Shown here in pieces: positions 45,613 through 54,323 of a DNA stretch of 64,000 nucleotides. The notes under the pieces were generated by a model that saw only the letters and a list, made by a program, of their open reading frames with translations, was not told where the DNA came from and ran no database searches. Made by a program: the position numbers and the translations under genes. The DNA is from Streptomyces sp. NBC_00091 (lineage in GTDB: Bacteria; Actinomycetota; Actinomycetes; Streptomycetales; Streptomycetaceae), in contig NZ_JAPEMA010000001.1 in assembly GCF_026343185.1 (NCBI RefSeq), positions 1,798,001 to 1,862,000 of the forward strand, in the 5' to 3' direction. The first letter of the stretch is position 1. Each line of letters begins with the position of its first letter.

Positions 45613-45722
45613 AGCCCCGGCCCTTCGAGCTTCGCCTCAGCGCTCCTCGACCGGCCCTCCGACCTGCGCTTCGGCCTGCGCTTCGGCCTGAACCTCAGCG
45701 CCTGAACCTCAGCGCCCGGGGC

Positions 45723-45998
45723 TCAGCCCGTGCCCGTGGTCTCCACCGACTCGAAGCGCCAGCGGTGCACCGCCCGGGTGATCAGGTCCGCGGCCGGCTC
45801 GGGCAGTTCCGGCAGCTCCGCCGCCACCCCCTCCGGGGCCTCCCACCAGGTGATCACGAGCACCCGGTCCTGCGCGGCGCGCAGCACCTCGCGGCGCACC
45901 GGCTCCCGGGCCAGGACCTGCGCCCGGGCCCACTCCAGCAGTTCGTTGCCCCGGCCGTCGGCGGCCCGGGCCTCCCACATCAGCGCGACGGTGCTCAC
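45723..45998 (-). CDS. small conserved protein following tsaD, function unknown
   Basis: The 91-residue protein ([23 protein letters not shown]...) looks like a ferredoxin-fold, ABM-like small protein, judging from length and the pattern [17 protein letters not shown]. Its GTG overlaps the tsaD stop by 4 bp (GTGA), so it is translationally coupled as the last gene of the tsaB-rimI-tsaD unit. The function is unknown. Confidence 0.7.
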   Translation of the reverse strand: MSTVALMWEARAADGRGNELLEWARAQVLAREPVRREVLRAAQDRVLVITWWEAPEGVAAELPELPEPAADLITRAVHRWRFESVETTGTG

Positions 45999-47110
45999 GA
46001 GTAGAGGTTGTCCTTGCTGAGCTCGTGCACGTGGTCGTGGTCATGGGCATGACCGTGGTCGTGGCCGTGGCCCGGCACGTGCGGGTCCGTCACCGGCAGC
46101 GAGGAGTCGGCCGACAGGTCCCAGTCCGAGGCCGGCCGGTTCCGCCGGACCATCTCCGCGCCGAGCGCCGCGACCATCGCGCCGTTGTCGGTACACAGCT
46201 TCGGCCGCGGCACCCGCAGGATGATCCCCGCGTCGTCGCAGCGCTCCTGCGCGAGCGAGCGCAGCCGGGAGTTGGCCGCCACCCCGCCGCCGATCATCAG
46301 GTGGTCCACGCCCTCGTCCTTGCACGCGCGGATCGCCTTGCGCGTCAGCACGTCCACCACGGCCTCCTGGAAGGACGCCGCCACATCGCGCACCGGCACC
46401 TCCTCGCCCGCGTTGCGCTTGGCCTCGATCCAGCGGGCCACCGCCGTCTTGAGGCCGGAGAAGGAGAAGTCGTACGCCGCGTCGCGCGGCCCCGTCAGAC
46501 CGCGCGGGAAGTGGATCGCCTTCGGGTCGCCCTCGCGCGCGAGCCGGTCGATGACCGGACCGCCGGGGAAGCCCAGGTGGAGCACCCGGGCGATCTTGTC
46601 GAAGGCCTCGCCCGCCGCGTCGTCGATGGTCGCGCCCAGCGGCCGTACGTCGCTGGTGATGTCGGGGGCCAGCAGCAGCGAGGAGTGCCCGCCGGACACC
46701 AGCAGCGCCATGGTCGGCTCGGGCAGCGGCCCGTGCTCCAGCTGGTCGACGCAGATGTGGGAGGCCAGGTGGTTCACCCCGTACAGCGGCTTGCCGAGCG
46801 CGTACGCGTACGCCTTCGCCGCCGAGACGCCCACCAGCAGCGCTCCCGCGAGGCCCGGGCCGGCCGTGACCGCGATGCCGTCGAGGTCGCGGGCGCTGAC
46901 ACCGGCCTCCTTCAGGGCGCGCTCGATGGTCGGGACCATCGCCTCCAGGTGGGCGCGGGAGGCCACTTCGGGCACGACCCCGCCGAAGCGGGCGTGCTCG
47001 TCGACGCTCGACGCGACCGCGTCCGCGAGGAGGGTGGTTCCGCGGACGACGCCGACGCCGGTCTCGTCGCAGGAGGTCTCGATGCCGAGGACGAGCGGTT
47101 CGTCAGCCAT
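45995..47110 (-). CDS. tsaD: TsaD, tRNA t6A37 threonylcarbamoyltransferase subunit
   Basis: TsaD transfers the threonylcarbamoyl group to A37 of ANN-decoding tRNAs, with TsaB and TsaE. The 371-residue protein has the ASKHA-fold motifs [15 protein letters not shown], the metal site [19 protein letters not shown] and the [10 protein letters not shown] loop. The C-terminal tail is rich in histidine ([17 protein letters not shown]), which is not usual for the family. The start ATG at 47110 overlaps rimI by 8 bp. Confidence 0.96.
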   Translation of the reverse strand: MADEPLVLGIETSCDETGVGVVRGTTLLADAVASSVDEHARFGGVVPEVASRAHLEAMVPTIERALKEAGVSARDLDGIAVTAGPGLAGALLVGVSAAKAYAYALGKPLYGVNHLASHICVDQLEHGPLPEPTMALLVSGGHSSLLLAPDITSDVRPLGATIDDAAGEAFDKIARVLHLGFPGGPVIDRLAREGDPKAIHFPRGLTGPRDAAYDFSFSGLKTAVARWIEAKRNAGEEVPVRDVAASFQEAVVDVLTRKAIRACKDEGVDHLMIGGGVAANSRLRSLAQERCDDAGIILRVPRPKLCTDNGAMVAALGAEMVRRNRPASDWDLSADSSLPVTDPHVPGHGHDHGHAHDHDHVHELSKDNLYS

Positions 47111-47666
47111 TGCTCTCACTGCTCTCAGTGTGCTCAGAGTTCTCAGGGTGCTCAGTTTTCGTATGTGCCGGGTCGGTCAGGCGCATCACGAGCGCGTCGA
47201 CGTTGCCCGGCTGGTAGTAGCCGCGCCGGAAGCCGATCGGCTCGAAGCCGAAGCGCTCGTAGAGCCGCTGGGCGCGGGTGTTGTCCACCCGTACCTCCAG
47301 CAGCACCTCGGCGCACTCGAAGGCGGTCGCGGCGCGCAGCAGCTCGGTGAGCAGCCGGGCGCCGAGTCCGGTGCCCCACTGGTCCTTGGCTGCCGCGATG
47401 GTCTGTACGTCGCCCAGGTCGCCCGCGGCCGCCAGTCCGGCGTAGCCGACGATGCGGCCGGTCCCGCCCGCGGCGGAGCCGCTATCGGAAGGAAGCTCGG
47501 CGACGACGTAGCGGCGGGTGGCCTGCGGGCCGCGCGCGTGGGCGAGTTCGGACCAGAACATCCCGGCCGACCAGGCGTCGTCGGGGAACAGCTCGTGTTC
47601 CAGCGCCAGCACCGGTTCGATGTCCCACCAGCGCATCTCGCGGAGCACTGCGGTCGGGGCCGTCAC
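47103..47666 (-). CDS. rimI: ribosomal protein bS18 alanine N-acetyltransferase RimI
   Basis: The 187-residue GNAT-fold enzyme acetylates the N-terminus of ribosomal protein S18 in the standard family description. The acetyl-CoA loop is [15 protein letters not shown], and [23 protein letters not shown] is the characteristic C-terminal half. The tail carries repeats of the type [13 protein letters not shown]. The GTG start at 47666 overlaps the tsaB stop by 4 bp. It lies between tsaB and tsaD, a very common actinobacterial order. Confidence 0.92.
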   Translation of the reverse strand: MTAPTAVLREMRWWDIEPVLALEHELFPDDAWSAGMFWSELAHARGPQATRRYVVAELPSDSGSAAGGTGRIVGYAGLAAAGDLGDVQTIAAAKDQWGTGLGARLLTELLRAATAFECAEVLLEVRVDNTRAQRLYERFGFEPIGFRRGYYQPGNVDALVMRLTDPAHTKTEHPENSEHTESSESNG

Positions 47667-48340
47667 TGCGGGGTGACCACCTTGTAGTTCTTGGGCACCT
47701 GCGCGTCGGGCCGGCGCAGGTAGAGGGGGGTCGGGGCAAGGCCCTCCGCATTTTCGAAGGCCCCCCCCGCCGCCAGCTTTTCCGCGGCCAGGGCCGCCAG
47801 CGCCGCGGCCGACTGGTGCACGGGGCCGCGGGCGTCCGGGAAGACCTCCGGGTACAGCGCGGCGCCCTGGCCCACCGCCGGGAGGCCGGCGACCCGCTCG
47901 GCGATGTCGGCCGGGCGGTCGACGGCGGGCTCGCCGACCCGGGTGCGCGGGTCCTCGTAGCGCGCCCAGTAGACCTCCTTGCGCCGCGCGTCGGTGGCGA
48001 CGGTGAAGGGGCCCTCGATCCCGGCGGCCCCGGCGGCGTACGCGAGCCCGTCGAGGGTGCACAGGCCGTGCACGGGGACACCGAGGACGGCGGCGAAGGT
48101 GGAGGCGGTGACGAGGCCGACGCGCAGCCCGGTGTAGGGGCCGGGGCCGACGCCGACGACGATGCCGGTGACGGATTCGAGTTTCACCCCGGCCTCGGCG
48201 AGGACCTTGTCCACGGAGGGCAGCAGGAGCTCCCCGTGGCGGCGGGCGTCGACCTGGTTCGATTCGGCGAGGACGGACTCCCCGTCGTACAGGGCGACGG
48301 TGACGGCGGGCGTGGCGGTATCTACGGCGAGCAAGAGCAC
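47663..48340 (-). CDS. tsaB: TsaB, tRNA t6A37 synthesis dimer subunit
   Basis: TsaB stabilises TsaD in the t6A complex. The 225-residue ASKHA-fold protein has LLAVDTATPAVTVALYDG at its start and VGVGPGPYTGLRVGLVTASTFA. It lacks the metal site of TsaD, as expected. It is the first gene of the tsaB-rimI-tsaD unit. Confidence 0.94.
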   Translation of the reverse strand: MLLLAVDTATPAVTVALYDGESVLAESNQVDARRHGELLLPSVDKVLAEAGVKLESVTGIVVGVGPGPYTGLRVGLVTASTFAAVLGVPVHGLCTLDGLAYAAGAAGIEGPFTVATDARRKEVYWARYEDPRTRVGEPAVDRPADIAERVAGLPAVGQGAALYPEVFPDARGPVHQSAAALAALAAEKLAAGGAFENAEGLAPTPLYLRRPDAQVPKNYKVVTPQ

Positions 48341-48474
48341 GCGAACAGCCTACGACTCCCCGGCCCCAGGGCCTTGCGGCCGGTGGTGGCGGGGCCCGGC
48401 TGCTACCTTTCGACCGGGTACACACCCAGGTCGGCGGAGAGTTCGACGAGTCAGGCGCGGAGAGGTGGAGCAAG

Positions 48475-49032
48475 GTGGCAAGCAGCAGCTCGGGAATCGT
48501 GGCCGGGCTCACGGCGGCGGCGATCGCCGCCATCGGCTTCCTCGGCTACCAGGCCTCCGCGACCGCGCCCGCGCATCCGGTGAAGCCGGCCGCGCAGGCC
48601 CCCGCCGCGCCCCAGGGGCAGGCCCCTGCCAAGCAGGACCCGGCGAAGCCGGCGGCGGTGCCCGCCGACTCCGGGACCGGGCCGCGGGTCGTGTACTCGG
48701 TGTCCCAGAAGCGGGTGTGGCTGGTCGCGGAGGACGGGCGGGACCCGAGGACGTTCACGGTGATGCCGAGCACGGTCCACCCGGCGCCGGGCAGCTACGT
48801 GGTCGGCTCGCGCGCGGGGGCGGTCACCGGCACCGACGGGGTGCCGATCGAGCACGTCGTACGGTTCGCCAGCACGGACGGGATCGCGATCGGCTTCAGC
48901 GCCCGCGTGGACGGTTCGATGCCGGAGCCGGACCTCGCGAAGAAGACCGGCGGCATCCGCATGGCGCGTGCGGACGGGGACGCGATGTGGGCCTTCGCGA
49001 CGATCAGCGCGAAGGTCGTCGTCGTTCCCTGA
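48475..49032 (+). CDS. secreted L,D-transpeptidase-like protein lacking the catalytic cysteine
   Basis: The 185-residue protein has an N-terminal membrane or signal helix (GIVAGLTAAAIAAIGFLGY), a Pro/Ala/Gln-rich linker to about residue 65, and a domain resembling the YkuD fold (RVVYSVSQKRVWLV, PAPGSYVVGSRAG, GIAIGFSARV, GGIRMARADGDAMW). In active enzymes the last region is SHGCIRM, with a catalytic Cys and His. Here it reads KTGGIRM (residues 157-163), and the upstream histidine is also missing (AIGFS). It is probably a non-catalytic binding module. The GTG start has GGTGGAG upstream. Confidence 0.7.
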   Translation: MASSSSGIVAGLTAAAIAAIGFLGYQASATAPAHPVKPAAQAPAAPQGQAPAKQDPAKPAAVPADSGTGPRVVYSVSQKRVWLVAEDGRDPRTFTVMPSTVHPAPGSYVVGSRAGAVTGTDGVPIEHVVRFASTDGIAIGFSARVDGSMPEPDLAKKTGGIRMARADGDAMWAFATISAKVVVVP

Positions 49033-49067
49033 TCCTTCAGGGAAGGTGATTCACCCGTACGTGGGCG

Positions 49068-49244
49068 TCAGGCCGCTTCCGGCTCCGGGGCGGCCTGTTC
49101 CGCGTCCTCGGCGAGCCCGGGCCCGGCGTGCGGTTCGGCTTCCGCGCGCGCGGGCGGTGTGGACACCGCCGTGGCGGCCACGCCCGCCGCGAGCAGGGCC
49201 CGCATGGACACGACGGGCGCTCGCTCTGCTCCTGCTGCCGACAT
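49068..49244 (-). CDS. 58-residue secreted-type small protein, function unknown
   Basis: This short ORF has a perfect ribosome-binding site (GGAGG, six bases before ATG). It encodes MSAAGAERAPVVSMRALLAA then a hydrophobic AGVAATAVS and an Ala/Glu/Pro-rich tail ending EPEAA. It resembles a small exported or membrane-attached peptide. The upstream region carries an iron-box-like inverted repeat (49276-49289). I do not recognise a family. It is convergent with the transpeptidase-like gene. Confidence 0.55.
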   Translation of the reverse strand: MSAAGAERAPVVSMRALLAAGVAATAVSTPPARAEAEPHAGPGLAEDAEQAAPEPEAA

Positions 49245-49275
49245 GGCTGCCTCCTGAGACCCCGGGACGCCGTAC

Positions 49276-49289
49276 TTAGGTAGACCTAA
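49276..49289 (-). promoter_or_regulatory. iron-box-like inverted repeat upstream of the 58-residue ORF
   Basis: TTAGGT-AG-ACCTAA has perfect six-base arms. The DmdR/IdeR iron box uses the same arms (TTAGGT...ACCTAA) but normally spaced about seven bases apart, so the spacing is shorter than usual. It lies 32-45 bp upstream of the small ORF, in the promoter position. Confidence 0.45.
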
Positions 49290-49347
49290 CCAGCGCTCGG
49301 TACCATGTCATCACGCGAGCCTGCGCCAACGCAATATTTTCCCGACG

Positions 49348-49391
49348 AGTTGTCGGCACGTTGTCGGCACCTCATCGGTACGTCGTCGGTA
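49348..49391. repeat. four tandem 11-bp repeats
   Basis: GTTGTCGGCAC occurs twice, then CTCATCGGTAC and GTCGTCGGTAC follow, in perfect 11-bp phase. The period matches one helical turn. The array lies 104-147 bp upstream of the 58-residue ORF and downstream of tsaE, next to AT-rich CAATATTTTCC. Confidence 0.7.
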
Positions 49392-49451
49392 CGCGGGTAC
49401 GCCGACGGGCGGGCCCGGAGCCACCGCCCCGCCCCGCCCGCACCGCCGTGG

Positions 49452-50006
49452 CTACCGCGCCGACAGCCTCGCCAGCTCCGCGCCGGCCCACCGGGCCCCG
49501 ACGCCGCGCAGCGCGACCTCGCGTACGTCGTCCAGGACCTCCTCGTGGCCGACCGCGCGCCCGATCACCACGTGCAGCCGGTCGTCGGAGAGCTCCTCGA
49601 CCTTGCCGTCGCCCCACTCCACGACGACCACGGACTCGGGCAGCGAGACGTCGAGGTCCAGGTCCTCCATCTCGTCCAGCCCGCCGCCGAGCCGGTACGC
49701 GTCCACGTGCACCAGCGGCGGACCGTCGCCCAGGGACGGGTGCACCCGGGCGATCACGAAGGTCGGCGAGGTCACGGCCCCGCGCACGCCCAGCCCCTCC
49801 CCCAGCCCCCGGGTCAGGGTGGTCTTGCCCGCGCCGAGTTCGCCGGTCAGCAGGACGAGGTCGCCGGGGCGCAGCAGGCCGGCGATCCTGCGGCCCAGTT
49901 CCTGCATGGAGGCGGGCGAGTCGACGGTGATCAGGGTTTCGGCGGCGGCCTCGGCCAGGGCCTCAGCCGCCGGGCTGCGCGGCGCTTCCCGCGGTACGTC
50001 TTCCAT
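49452..50006 (-). CDS. tsaE: TsaE, tRNA t6A37 ATPase
   Basis: TsaE is the ATPase of the t6A complex. The 184-residue protein has the Walker A GELGAGKTTLTRGL, the TSPTFVIARVHPS region, VHVDAYRL and the Walker-B-like VVVEWGDG. A roughly 25-residue N-terminal extension is present. The ATG at 50006 lies inside the end of the upstream hydrolase gene (44 bp overlap). It is about 1.7 kb from tsaB, separated by two short genes. Confidence 0.93.
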   Translation of the reverse strand: MEDVPREAPRSPAAEALAEAAAETLITVDSPASMQELGRRIAGLLRPGDLVLLTGELGAGKTTLTRGLGEGLGVRGAVTSPTFVIARVHPSLGDGPPLVHVDAYRLGGGLDEMEDLDLDVSLPESVVVVEWGDGKVEELSDDRLHVVIGRAVGHEEVLDDVREVALRGVGARWAGAELARLSAR

Positions 50007-51135
50007 GTCCCCCAACGTTAGCCGTTGCGGGGACGGCTCCGGTGCGCGCCAGGAGGCCGGTGAGCAGCCCGGTCACGGTGTCGGGGCGCTCCAGCATCAT
50101 CAGGTGCCCGGTGTCCTCCAGCACCACCAGCTCGGCGGCCGGCAGCGCCTCCTTGATCGTCACGCTGTGCCCGGGCGGGGTGATCATGTCCTTGTCCCCG
50201 GCGACGACGGTGACGGGGATGTCCGCGAACCGCTGGAGGGCGGCGCTCTTGTCGTGGGTCTGGAAGGCCGGGTAGAACTCGGCGACCACGTCGATCGGGG
50301 TCGCCTCGATCAGCCGCTCGGCGAAGCGCGCCACGCCCGGGTCCACGTCCCGGGAGCCGAACGAGTACAGCTTGATCATGCCGGCGAAGAGGTCGGCGGT
50401 GGCCCGGCGGCCCTTCTCCACCAGCTCGGCCTGGGAGCCGAGCACCTTGAGCACGCCGGGCAGCAGGCGGCGCACCGCGCCCAGTCCGACGGAGGGCAGC
50501 CCGTACGTCACCTCGTCCAGCCGGCCGCTGGAGGTGCCGACGAGGGCCACCCCGAGCACGCGGTCGCGTACCAGCTCGGGGAACTGTTCGGCGAGGGCCA
50601 TGACGGTCATGCCGCCCATGGAGTGGCCGACGAGGACGAGCGGGCCCTCGGGTGCGGCGGCGTCGATGACGGCCTTCAGGTCGCGGCCGAGCTGGTCGAT
50701 GGTCACCGGTTCACCGTCGGCCTGGGCCAGGCCCCGCGCGCTGCGGCCGTGGCTGCGCTGGTCCCAGTACACGGAGCGGACGACTCCGCGCAGGGCGGCG
50801 CGCTGGAAGTGCCAGGAGTCCTGGGCGAGGCAGTAGCCGTGGCAGAAGACGACGGTGGCGGCGGCCGGGGGCCTGCGCCGCAGCCGGCGCTTCGTGCCGC
50901 TGTCGGGCAGCTCGTCGACCTCGTAGTACAGCTCGGTGCCGTCCTCGGCGCGACAGCCGCCCTCGGTCCCGCGCAGGGAGCCGTAGTCCCCGGCGGCGTC
51001 GAGCGCGAGGCGTGCCTTCATCCGGATGCCGCGCCCCACGGTGATCCGTTCGACCGCGACACCGGCCGCGGCGCCCGCCGCTATGACACCGATGGCGGCA
51101 CCGGCCCAGCCGGCCTTGCGCCAGTTATCGCTCAC
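49963..51135 (-). CDS. alpha/beta hydrolase with N-terminal membrane helix
   Basis: The 390-residue protein has an N-terminal helix (AGWAGAAIGVIAAGAAAGVAV) and an alpha/beta-hydrolase domain. The oxyanion region is FCHGYCLAQDSW, the nucleophile GHSMGG, the acid in AGDKDMITP and the base in EDTGHLMML. The substrate is unknown. It sits between alr and tsaE on one strand and overlaps tsaE by 44 bp. This order is conserved in Streptomyces. Confidence 0.88.
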   Translation of the reverse strand: MSDNWRKAGWAGAAIGVIAAGAAAGVAVERITVGRGIRMKARLALDAAGDYGSLRGTEGGCRAEDGTELYYEVDELPDSGTKRRLRRRPPAAATVVFCHGYCLAQDSWHFQRAALRGVVRSVYWDQRSHGRSARGLAQADGEPVTIDQLGRDLKAVIDAAAPEGPLVLVGHSMGGMTVMALAEQFPELVRDRVLGVALVGTSSGRLDEVTYGLPSVGLGAVRRLLPGVLKVLGSQAELVEKGRRATADLFAGMIKLYSFGSRDVDPGVARFAERLIEATPIDVVAEFYPAFQTHDKSAALQRFADIPVTVVAGDKDMITPPGHSVTIKEALPAAELVVLEDTGHLMMLERPDTVTGLLTGLLARTGAVPATANVGGHGRRTAGSAAQPGG

Positions 51136-51152
51136 GCCGTCGCCGTCCTCAC

Positions 51153-52289
51153 TCAGCCGCCCAGGTACACCCGGGGTACTCGACCTCCGATACGGGTGAC
51201 GATCTCATACGCGATCGTGTGCGCCGCTTGAGCCCAGTCCTCGGCGGTCGGTTCGCCGCGTTCGGCGTCCCCGAAGAGGACGGCCTCGTCGCCGGCGCGG
51301 GCGAGGTCCTCGCCGAGGTCCACGACGAACTGGTCCATGGCGATCCGCCCGGCCACCTGCCGGATCCTGCCGCCGACGAGCACGGGCCCGCGGCCGGAGG
51401 CGTTGCGCGGCAGGCCGTCGGCGTAGCCGGCGGGGACGAGGGCGAGGTGGGCCTCGGACCCGGTGACGTAGTGGTGGCCGTAGCTGACGCCGTGCCCGGC
51501 GGGGACGGTCTTGACCAGCGCGAGGGAGGCCTTGAGCGTCATGGCGGGGCGCAGGCCGAGCTGGGCGGGGGTGCCGAGTTCGGGCGAGGGGGAGACGCCG
51601 TAGACGGCGAGTCCGGTGCGCACCAGGTCGAAGTGGCTCTCGGGGAGGGTGAGCGTCGCGGGCGAGTTGGCGATGTGCCGGACCTCGGGGTCGACGCCCT
51701 CCTTCTCCGCGTAGGCCAGCATGTCGCGGAAGGCGTCGAGCTGGAGCTGGATGGAGGGGTGGCCGGGCTCGTCGGCGCAGGCGAAGTGCGACCAGAGGCC
51801 GGTGACCTGGACGGTGCCCTCGGCCTGGGCGGCGACGGCCGCGGTGACGAGCTCCTCCCAGTCGGCGGGCTGGCAGCCGTTGCGGCCGAGGCCGGTGTCG
51901 GCCTTGAGCTGGATACGGGCGGTACGGCCGGCCGCGCGGGCGGCGGCCCGGACCTCGTCCAGGGCCCACATCCCGCTGACGGACACGTCGATGTCGGCCT
52001 CGACGGCCTCCCGCCAGGGCCCGCCGGGGGTCCAGAGCCAGCACATGACCCGCCCCTCGATCCCGGCGGCGCGCAGCGCGAGCGCCTCCTCGGGCGTGGC
52101 GGTGCCCAGCCAGGTGGCACCGGCCTCCTGGGCGGCCCGGGCACACTGGACGCCGCCGTGCCCGTAGGCGTTCGCCTTGACGACGGCCATCAGCTCGGCC
52201 CGGGGTGCCCGCGCGCGCAGGGCGCGTACGTTCTCCCGTACTGCGTCAAGATCGATCTCGGCGTACACGCGCATCGGTGTCTCGTTCAT
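51153..52289 (-). CDS. alr: alanine racemase
   Basis: The pyridoxal-phosphate enzyme supplies D-alanine for peptidoglycan. The 378-residue protein has the PLP lysine in AVVKANAYGHG (Lys near residue 38), the barrel and the C-terminal domain with the catalytic tyrosine region GVSYGHHYVTG. The C-terminus contains IAYEIVTRIGGRVPRVYLGG. The ATG at 52289 starts MNETPMRVYAEIDLDAV. It is followed by the hydrolase gene 18 bp downstream. Confidence 0.96.
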   Translation of the reverse strand: MNETPMRVYAEIDLDAVRENVRALRARAPRAELMAVVKANAYGHGGVQCARAAQEAGATWLGTATPEEALALRAAGIEGRVMCWLWTPGGPWREAVEADIDVSVSGMWALDEVRAAARAAGRTARIQLKADTGLGRNGCQPADWEELVTAAVAAQAEGTVQVTGLWSHFACADEPGHPSIQLQLDAFRDMLAYAEKEGVDPEVRHIANSPATLTLPESHFDLVRTGLAVYGVSPSPELGTPAQLGLRPAMTLKASLALVKTVPAGHGVSYGHHYVTGSEAHLALVPAGYADGLPRNASGRGPVLVGGRIRQVAGRIAMDQFVVDLGEDLARAGDEAVLFGDAERGEPTAEDWAQAAHTIAYEIVTRIGGRVPRVYLGG

Positions 52290-52390
52290 CGCCCACAGTC
52301 TCTCAGAGCCCCCACCCCACCCCTCGCGCCCACCTACGAATTCCGCACGCGCCGCCCCTCCGCTACCACTCCACCGGCCCCGCCGCACCA

Positions 52391-52490
52391 TCCAGCCTCG
52401 CCGGCGTTTGAGGCGCGGGTCCGGGCAGCGCCCGGGGAACGGGGGAAGGGCGGGGCGGGGAGCGGCTCCGCGCAGCCGGCCGGCCGCCGC
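52391..52490. repeat. dispersed intergenic repeat, copy 2
   Basis: The left part (52391-52419) is the exact inverse of the block at 44894-44922. The right part (CCGGGCAGCGCCCGGGGAAC, then GGGGGAAGGGCGGGGCGGGG and CGGCTCCGCGCAGC) resembles 34549-34610. It fills most of the alr-nnrD gap. Confidence 0.75.
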
Positions 52491-52506
52491 GGCACCCCCG
52501 CCGGGG

Positions 52507-53916
52507 TCAGGCCACCACGCCCCGCCACGCGTCCGGCAGCGCGGCGGCCACCTCCTGGGCCAGGACCGGCCCACCACGGGCGGCCAGCCTCCCGGCGAGC
52601 CCGTGCAGGTACGCGGCCACGGACCCGGCGTCCGCCCCGCCCAGGCCCGCGGCCAGAAGGGACCCCGCCAGCCCGGACAGCACGTCCCCGCTCCCGGCGG
52701 TCGCCAGCCACGGCGTCCCGGTCGGATTCACCCGCACCACGGAGCCGTCGCCGGCGGCCACCAGCGTCGTGGAGCCCTTCAGCAGCACCGCCGCCCGGTA
52801 GCGCCCGGCCAACTCCCGTACGGCAGCCAGCCGCCCGGCCTCCACCGACTCCCTCGGGACCCCCAGCAGCGCCGCCGCCTCCCCCGCGTGCGGGGTCAGC
52901 AGGGTCGCCGCCCGGCGTCCCCGCACCACCGCCGGGTCCAGCCCGCGCAGCCCGTCCGCGTCCACCAGCACCGGCACGTCCCGGTCCGCCAGCGCCCGCT
53001 CCACCTCGGCGCCCCGCCCGGACCCCAGCCCCGGGCCGACCACCCAGGCCTGCACCCGCCCCCGCCCGACCAGCACCTCCGGGTAGCGCGCCAGCACGGC
53101 CTCCGCCGCCGGGCCCACGTACCGCACCGCGCCCGCGCCGCCCCGCAGCGCCCCCGCCACGGCGAGCACGGCCGCGCCCGGGTACTCCTGCGACCCGGCG
53201 ACGACCCCGACCACGCCCCGCCGGTACTTGTCGCTCGACGCCGTCGGCGCGGGGAGCAGCCCCGCCACATCGGTGTGCTGGAGGGCCTCCACCCCGGGGG
53301 CACCGAGGGCCAGTCCGATGTCCACCAGCCGCACCGCGCCCGCCCGCGAGGCCCCGGGGTCGATCAGCAGCCCCGGCTTGTACGCCCCGAAGGTCACCGT
53401 CACATCGGCCGCCACCGCCGGGCCCGCCACCTCCCCGGTGTCGGCGTCCACCCCGCTCGGCAGGTCCACGGCGACCACGAGCGCCGCCGCCGGGATCCGC
53501 TCCACCAGCGCGGCCGCCGCCGGGCGCAGCCCGCCCCGGCCGCCGATGCCGACCAGCCCGTCCAGTACGAGGTCCGCCCGCGCGGGAACCGACTCCGCGA
53601 CCCGTCCCCCGGCGGCCCGCAGCGCGGCCAGTCCGCCCGGGTGCATCCGCTCCGGGTCCATCGCCACCGCCGTCACCCCGGCCCCGCGCCGCGCCAGCCG
53701 CGCGCCCGCGTACAGCGCGTCGCCGCCGTTGTCCCCGGGACCCACCAGCAGCACGACCCGGGACCCGTAGACCCGGCCCCGGCGCCTCGCCAGCAACCGG
53801 CCGCACACGGCGGCCAGTCCGGCCGCCGCCCGTGCCATCAGGGCGCCCTCCGGCAGCCGTGCCATCAGCTCGCGCTCGGCGGCCCGTACGGTCTCCACGC
53901 TGTAAGCAGTACGCAT
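52507..53916 (-). CDS. nnrDE: bifunctional NAD(P)H-hydrate repair enzyme (epimerase/dehydratase)
   Basis: The 469-residue protein repairs hydrated NADH and NADPH. The N-terminal domain (1-220) is the YjeF/NnrE epimerase (VGPGDNGGDALYAGARLARRG, VDLPSGVDADTG). The C-terminal domain is the ADP- or ATP-dependent dehydratase NnrD (GVVGVVAGSQEYPGAAVLA, LLTPHAGEAAALLG, VLLKGSTTLVA, TAGSGDVLSGLAGSLLAAG). The ATG at 53916 starts MRTAYSVETVRAAE. It lies 26 bp downstream of acpS on the same strand. Confidence 0.93.
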   Translation of the reverse strand: MRTAYSVETVRAAERELMARLPEGALMARAAAGLAAVCGRLLARRRGRVYGSRVVLLVGPGDNGGDALYAGARLARRGAGVTAVAMDPERMHPGGLAALRAAGGRVAESVPARADLVLDGLVGIGGRGGLRPAAAALVERIPAAALVVAVDLPSGVDADTGEVAGPAVAADVTVTFGAYKPGLLIDPGASRAGAVRLVDIGLALGAPGVEALQHTDVAGLLPAPTASSDKYRRGVVGVVAGSQEYPGAAVLAVAGALRGGAGAVRYVGPAAEAVLARYPEVLVGRGRVQAWVVGPGLGSGRGAEVERALADRDVPVLVDADGLRGLDPAVVRGRRAATLLTPHAGEAAALLGVPRESVEAGRLAAVRELAGRYRAAVLLKGSTTLVAAGDGSVVRVNPTGTPWLATAGSGDVLSGLAGSLLAAGLGGADAGSVAAYLHGLAGRLAARGGPVLAQEVAAALPDAWRGVVA

Positions 53917-53942
53917 GCCCACAGCGTGCCCCACGGCGGGCG

Positions 53943-54311
53943 TCAGCCCTCGGCGATCACCACCGCCGACGCGATGCCGGCGTCGTGGCTCAGCGAGATG
54001 TGCCAGGACGTGACCCCGAGCGCCCGGGCCCGGGCCTCGACCGTCCCGGACACCCGCAGCCGGGGCTGCCCGGAGTCCTCCACGTAGACCTCGGCGTCGG
54101 TCCACAGCAGCCCGCCGGGCGCGCCGAGCGCCTTGGCCAGGGCCTCCTTGGCCGCGAACCGGGCGGCGAGCGAGGCGGTTCCGCGCCGCTCGCCGCTCGG
54201 CAGCGTCAACTCGGAGTCGAGGAAGAGACGCTGCGCCATCTGCGGCGTCCGCTCCAGCGCCGCGCCGAACCGCTCGATCTCGGCAACGTCAATCCCCACA
54301 CCGACAATCAC
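53943..54311 (-). CDS. acpS: holo-acyl-carrier-protein synthase
   Basis: AcpS transfers phosphopantetheine to acyl carrier protein. The 122-residue protein has the family signature [13 protein letters not shown] and [13 protein letters not shown], followed by WHISLSHD. The GTG at 54311 gives the usual length; a TTG four codons upstream is less likely. It lies 12 bp downstream of glmS, forming the run glmS-acpS-nnrD. Confidence 0.95.
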   Translation of the reverse strand: MIVGVGIDVAEIERFGAALERTPQMAQRLFLDSELTLPSGERRGTASLAARFAAKEALAKALGAPGGLLWTDAEVYVEDSGQPRLRVSGTVEARARALGVTSWHISLSHDAGIASAVVIAEG

Positions 54312-54323
54312 AACGAACCCCAA

